Assembly (NCBI GenBank): GCA_964505325.1
Contig: CAZDHT010000214.1
Coordinates: 1 to 9,630, forward strand
Length of the DNA: 9,630 nt
Reading direction: 5' to 3'
DNA from: CAZDHT01 sp964505325
GTDB taxonomy: Bacteria > Planctomycetota > PUPC01
Position 1 is the first letter of the stretch. Every line of letters begins with the position of its first letter. Both the position numbers and the translations under genes were made by a program. The notes under the pieces were generated by a model. It was not told where the DNA came from, did not search any database, and saw only the letters and a list, made by a program, of their open reading frames with translations. Below, piece after piece: positions 7,143 to 9,630 of the stretch.

Positions 7143-9373
7143 GGCTTGGCCGGCTCCTTTCCGGCGGCCGGGTCGTGCGGATCGCCGAGTTTCTTGTGCC
7201 ACTTGTCGCCCCACTTCTCGAGGGCCATCTTGAAGTGGCACGGGAAGTGCGGGCTGACGCGGTAGGACTGGCCCATCCATTTGCCGGCCGCCCCGCCGGG
7301 CTTGTTCTCCTCGAGGCCGCGGTGTGCGACCTCGATCACGTCCTTCTCGCCGCCGAGCCACGCGGCGTACGGCATCCCGCCCACGCACATCCACGTGATG
7401 TCGCGGGTCGCGCCGAATCGTTTCGGCAGGAGGCCCGCCCGGTCGAACGGGTCGCGATGGGTGAGGTAGGCGAACGTCGGCACGTCTTTGCCGTGGGCGG
7501 GCAGCCACGCCTCGCGGGCCAGCCATCGGCCGAGCCCGCAGATGATGCCGGCCGCGGTCGGGTCGCCGGTGATCCGGTGATACTCGATGAGCGCGTCCAG
7601 GGCGACGCTGCCGGTCATCCAGGGCGAGGCGCCGACGGCGCCATCGGGGCACTCGCCCGTGTCGCTGAGCCGCAACGACCGGAGGAAGCCGCCGGCGGTG
7701 GGGGCCTGCCACTTGGCCGCATCGGCCACCAGGTCGCGGGCGACGGCCAGGTAGCGCGGGTCGCGCGTGGCCAGGTACGCGCTGGTCAGGTGCACGAGGG
7801 AGAAGCCGAAGTTCCGCTCGGTCACGCCACAGGCCTGGCCCTCGAAGCCGGGCCGCTTGTCGATCACGCCGTCGGCGATCCACAGGCCGAACTCGCGCAT
7901 CTGCCGGTCGCCGGTGAACAGGAAGGGCTCGATGCAGCCGCGCGTGTAGATGTGCCGCACGCTCCCCGAGGCCCGGCTGATCCCGCCCTTGATCGGCCCG
8001 CCGGCGCGCATGGCCCAGTAGTTGACCGGCTGGCCGGTGCCGTAGACCTTCGCCAGCCATTTCGGGTCGCCGCTCATCGCGAACAGCATGGCGGCGCAAT
8101 GCACGTTGTTGTAGTAGAACCCGCCGACGTTGCCGCGCGTGATGACCTTCCTCGTGTGAGCGGCGTAGTTGGGCAGGAACATGGCGACCTCGTCCAGCGG
8201 CAGCAGATCACCCAGCAGCTTCGAGTCGCAGTACCACTTGGCGGGGGCGACCGCGTAGAGCAGGTCGTAGGCCGTCGCCCATCCGGCGGCGTCGGCCGTG
8301 GCGTACGCCCCCGGCTTGTGGAAGAAGAGGGCGAACTGGACGGCGCTGCCGAAGCGCAGCCGGTCGCCCGGTCGGCCCAGGGAGAGGGTGAGTTGTCCGT
8401 CGGGGGTAAACTCGGCCTCGGCGTGGAACGGGTCGATCCGGCAGTCGGGCGTGCTGACGGTGAGGCCGACCCGCCGCCCGGACGCGCCGGCCCAGAAGCC
8501 CTTCTTCTTGCCCGCGTGCCGCGCGGCGCCCTGTCCGATGACGGCGACCCCGCTGGCGGTGGCGAACTTCGTCAGGCGCTCGCTCAGCGGCAGCACGAGG
8601 TGCGGCCCGCGCCCGGCGGGCGCCATCCATCCGCCCCAGTTGTTGATGAACTGGCTGACGCGGACGGCCGCCCTGCCGGCGTGGAAGTGCAGCCGCAGTT
8701 TCGTGTGCACGCGACGCTTCTCACAGGCGTACTCGCCCTCGGCCAGGACGACCGCTCGCTGCGAGCCGACCTCCTCGAGTTGCACCCGCCACAACTGCAG
8801 GGGGCCGTTGCCGATATACTTGTCCTCGACCGCCCACCGCTGCGGGCGGGACGCATCGAGCGCCTCGGTCTCCGGCTTCCCGTCGCCGTCGAGGTCAAGC
8901 TTGACCGACGTCAACAGGCGCTTGTGGCTCAGTATGAACCGCGCGGGGCCGGTGTCGATGGTGACCGTGCCGGCCTTCGGCTGCTCCGTGGCGACGATCC
9001 CGCCTCGGGCGGGCCGGCGGCGAACGTCGCGGCCATACTCGAGCGTGAACCGCCGGCTGCCGCGGGCAGACAAGGAGGCCCGGAAGTCGAGCAGGACGCA
9101 GCGGACCGATCCGTCGGCGTGCCACGCCGAGACGAACGTCTGGAGATCGACCTCGCGGGCGCGGTCATCCAACAGTCGCAAGCCGTCGCCGGCGCGCAAT
9201 TGTCCGGGGGCGAAGGGCAGGCCGGTGGTGACAGGGAATGCGGCCCTGGCCACGCCGGTCGGTTCGGTGACGGTCAACGGCACTTGGCCCGCGGCGTCGG
9301 CGGCAGCAGCGTCGCAAGCAACCAGGGCGGCTGTCACCAGGCAGGCCGCCAACGCCCGAAGTGCAGGTTTCAT
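7139..9373 (-). CDS. Putative exo-rhamnogalacturonan lyase-like lipoprotein (YetA/PcRGLX, PL26-like)
   Basis: 744 aa. I chose the ATG at 9373 over the upstream TTG at 9403 because a Shine-Dalgarno GAGGAG (9381-9386) sits 7 bases before it and it begins directly with a signal peptide. Residues 1-20 are basic then hydrophobic and end in a lipobox LVAC (Cys20), so a lipoprotein is likely. Residues ~30-115 (PLTVTEPTGVARAAFPVTTG, then WHADGSVRCVLLDF) look like the N-terminal RIFT-barrel domain of the PcRGLX/YetA group. Residues ~125-355 are beta-rich and contain a calcium-loop-like DLDGDGKPE at 160-168. Residues ~375-715 are helical, as expected for an (alpha/alpha) toroid, with SVRHIYTRG (471-479) followed by FLFTGDR (484-490), a pattern I associate with this group. 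Known members remove unsaturated disaccharides from rhamnogalacturonan chain ends; activity and substrate here are inferred. First gene of the operon; its stop overlaps the next start (ATGA). Fold assignment is fairly secure, substrate is not. Confidence 0.72.
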   Translation of the reverse strand: MKPALRALAACLVTAALVACDAAAADAAGQVPLTVTEPTGVARAAFPVTTGLPFAPGQLRAGDGLRLLDDRAREVDLQTFVSAWHADGSVRCVLLDFRASLSARGSRRFTLEYGRDVRRRPARGGIVATEQPKAGTVTIDTGPARFILSHKRLLTSVKLDLDGDGKPETEALDASRPQRWAVEDKYIGNGPLQLWRVQLEEVGSQRAVVLAEGEYACEKRRVHTKLRLHFHAGRAAVRVSQFINNWGGWMAPAGRGPHLVLPLSERLTKFATASGVAVIGQGAARHAGKKKGFWAGASGRRVGLTVSTPDCRIDPFHAEAEFTPDGQLTLSLGRPGDRLRFGSAVQFALFFHKPGAYATADAAGWATAYDLLYAVAPAKWYCDSKLLGDLLPLDEVAMFLPNYAAHTRKVITRGNVGGFYYNNVHCAAMLFAMSGDPKWLAKVYGTGQPVNYWAMRAGGPIKGGISRASGSVRHIYTRGCIEPFLFTGDRQMREFGLWIADGVIDKRPGFEGQACGVTERNFGFSLVHLTSAYLATRDPRYLAVARDLVADAAKWQAPTAGGFLRSLRLSDTGECPDGAVGASPWMTGSVALDALIEYHRITGDPTAAGIICGLGRWLAREAWLPAHGKDVPTFAYLTHRDPFDRAGLLPKRFGATRDITWMCVGGMPYAAWLGGEKDVIEVAHRGLEENKPGGAAGKWMGQSYRVSPHFPCHFKMALEKWGDKWHKKLGDPHDPAAGKEPAKP

Positions 9374-9380
9374 GGGCCCT

Positions 9381-9386
9381 CTCCTC
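9381..9386 (-). promoter_or_regulatory. Shine-Dalgarno GAGGAG deciding the start of the PL26-like gene
   Basis: The minus strand reads GAGGAG, then AGGGCCC, then ATG at 9373, a 7-base spacing. This supports the ATG at 9373 rather than the TTG at 9403, whose product would carry a charged ten-residue extension ahead of the signal peptide. Confidence 0.7.
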
Positions 9387-9580
9387 GATCGCCTTATCTC
9401 CAAGCTTACTGCACGTCACCCGAGAACGCAAACGCAAACCTGCCTCCTCTGTGATTCAGACAGTCTTGCGGTACGGGATAGAGAGGCGGGCATCGGGCCG
9501 GCGCGAGCCCAGGTCCGCGGCCGGCGAGGTCGCCGGTCCGCCTCCGGTGGCGCAGGTCGGGCAACTTGGTACGGGGCGAG

Positions 9581-9610
9581 TGTGTTCGTCTGAACGTGCA
9601 GACGAACACA
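9581..9610. repeat. 30-bp near-perfect palindrome, candidate operator upstream of the operon
   Basis: Perfect 12-bp arms TGTGTTCGTCTG (9581-9592) and CAGACGAACACA (9599-9610) flank AACGTG. Within that centre ACGT also pairs, so 14 of 15 base pairs of the 30-bp palindrome are symmetric. It lies 208 bases upstream of the first gene. No T-run follows on either strand, which argues against an intrinsic terminator. A dimeric repressor or activator site is the simplest reading; no regulator gene is in the window to pair with it. Confidence 0.6.
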
Positions 9611-9630
9611 TCCGGGAAGTTCCACAAAAC

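Larger units (their letters stand above)
9374..9630. other. Operon leader / intergenic region
   Basis: No convincing gene here. The right-hand part holds the 30-bp palindrome at 9581-9610. The middle (about 9481-9560) is very GC-rich with a 16-bp palindromic CCGGCGA-GG-TCGCCGG at 9521-9536. The left part is less GC-rich, holds a short AACGCA direct repeat at 9425-9439 and the Shine-Dalgarno of the first gene. The promoter of the operon should be in this stretch, but I see no strong -35/-10 pair. Confidence 0.5.

Noticed and set aside
6714..8099. 461-aa minus-strand frame across the N gap
   Set aside because: Its first part is a shadow of the lyase-like gene. Only its last ~135 residues (from the ATG at 7142) are real, as the start of the CBM9-like protein.
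9403..9431. Possible promoter TTGCGT - 17 bases - TAAGCT on the minus strand
   Set aside because: The spacing is ideal and the position suits a short leader, but each box matches the sigma-70 consensus at only 3 of 6 positions, so it is not distinguishable from chance.
7010..9454. 814-aa plus-strand open frame opposite the lyase-like gene
   Set aside because: It is the antisense shadow of a GC-rich gene. Its translation is rich in Ala, Gly, Arg and Pro, has no recognisable domain, and crosses from one real gene into another and into the leader.
9521..9536. GC-rich 16-bp palindrome CCGGCGA-GG-TCGCCGG as a terminator
   Set aside because: The two-base centre is too tight for a hairpin without opening pairs, there is no T-run, and such GC palindromes are common in this composition.
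9581..9610. The 30-bp palindrome read as an intrinsic terminator
   Set aside because: Neither strand has a T-tract after the second arm.
9406..9627. 73-aa and 69-aa minus-strand small open frames upstream of the operon
   Set aside because: Arg/Pro-rich, no Shine-Dalgarno seen, overlap the palindrome, and no resemblance to known small proteins.

Overview
The window is GC-rich, and every gene I can support reads leftward on the minus strand. The content (secreted glycan-binding and glycan-cleaving proteins, an Asp-box propeller, no housekeeping gene) together with a run of ten Ns suggests a scaffold from a metagenome-derived genome. A heterotrophic, polysaccharide-degrading lineage such as Planctomycetota or a relative is my best guess. 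That is inferred from the style of the proteins; there is no marker gene here to prove it.

Layout in transcription order, right to left: (i) 9374-9630 is a leader/intergenic region with a 30-bp near-perfect palindrome at 9581-9610 and a good Shine-Dalgarno just before gene 1. (ii) Gene 1 (7139-9373) is a 744-aa lipoprotein resembling the YetA/PcRGLX exo-rhamnogalacturonan lyase group (PL26-like). (iii) Gene 2 (5774-7142) is a secreted CBM9-like protein of about 455 aa, interrupted by the N gap at 6726-6735. (iv) Gene 3 (3465-5777) is a 770-aa secreted protein with an N-terminal transglutaminase-like cysteine domain and a C-terminal CBM9-like domain. (v) Gene 4 (2476-3468) is a 330-aa putative lipoprotein with a third CBM9-like domain. 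(vi) Gene 5 (96-2441) is a 781-aa Asp-box (BNR/VPS10-type) propeller with the size and N-terminal look of GH74-type proteins. (vii) At 1-8 there is a strong Shine-Dalgarno on the minus strand, so another gene probably starts just past the left edge.

Genes 1-2, 2-3 and 3-4 each overlap by four bases (ATGA), and gene 5 follows after 34 bases with its own Shine-Dalgarno. This is a compact, probably co-transcribed and translationally coupled operon. A working model is a surface or periplasmic set for one complex glycan: a lyase-like enzyme, three divergent CBM9-like binding modules, a transglutaminase-like (peptidase or amidase-type) enzyme that may act on a peptide or glycopeptide part, and a propeller that binds or cleaves a glucan-like backbone. 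No transporter, SusC/D pair or regulator is visible. The substrate is not deducible from this sequence alone.
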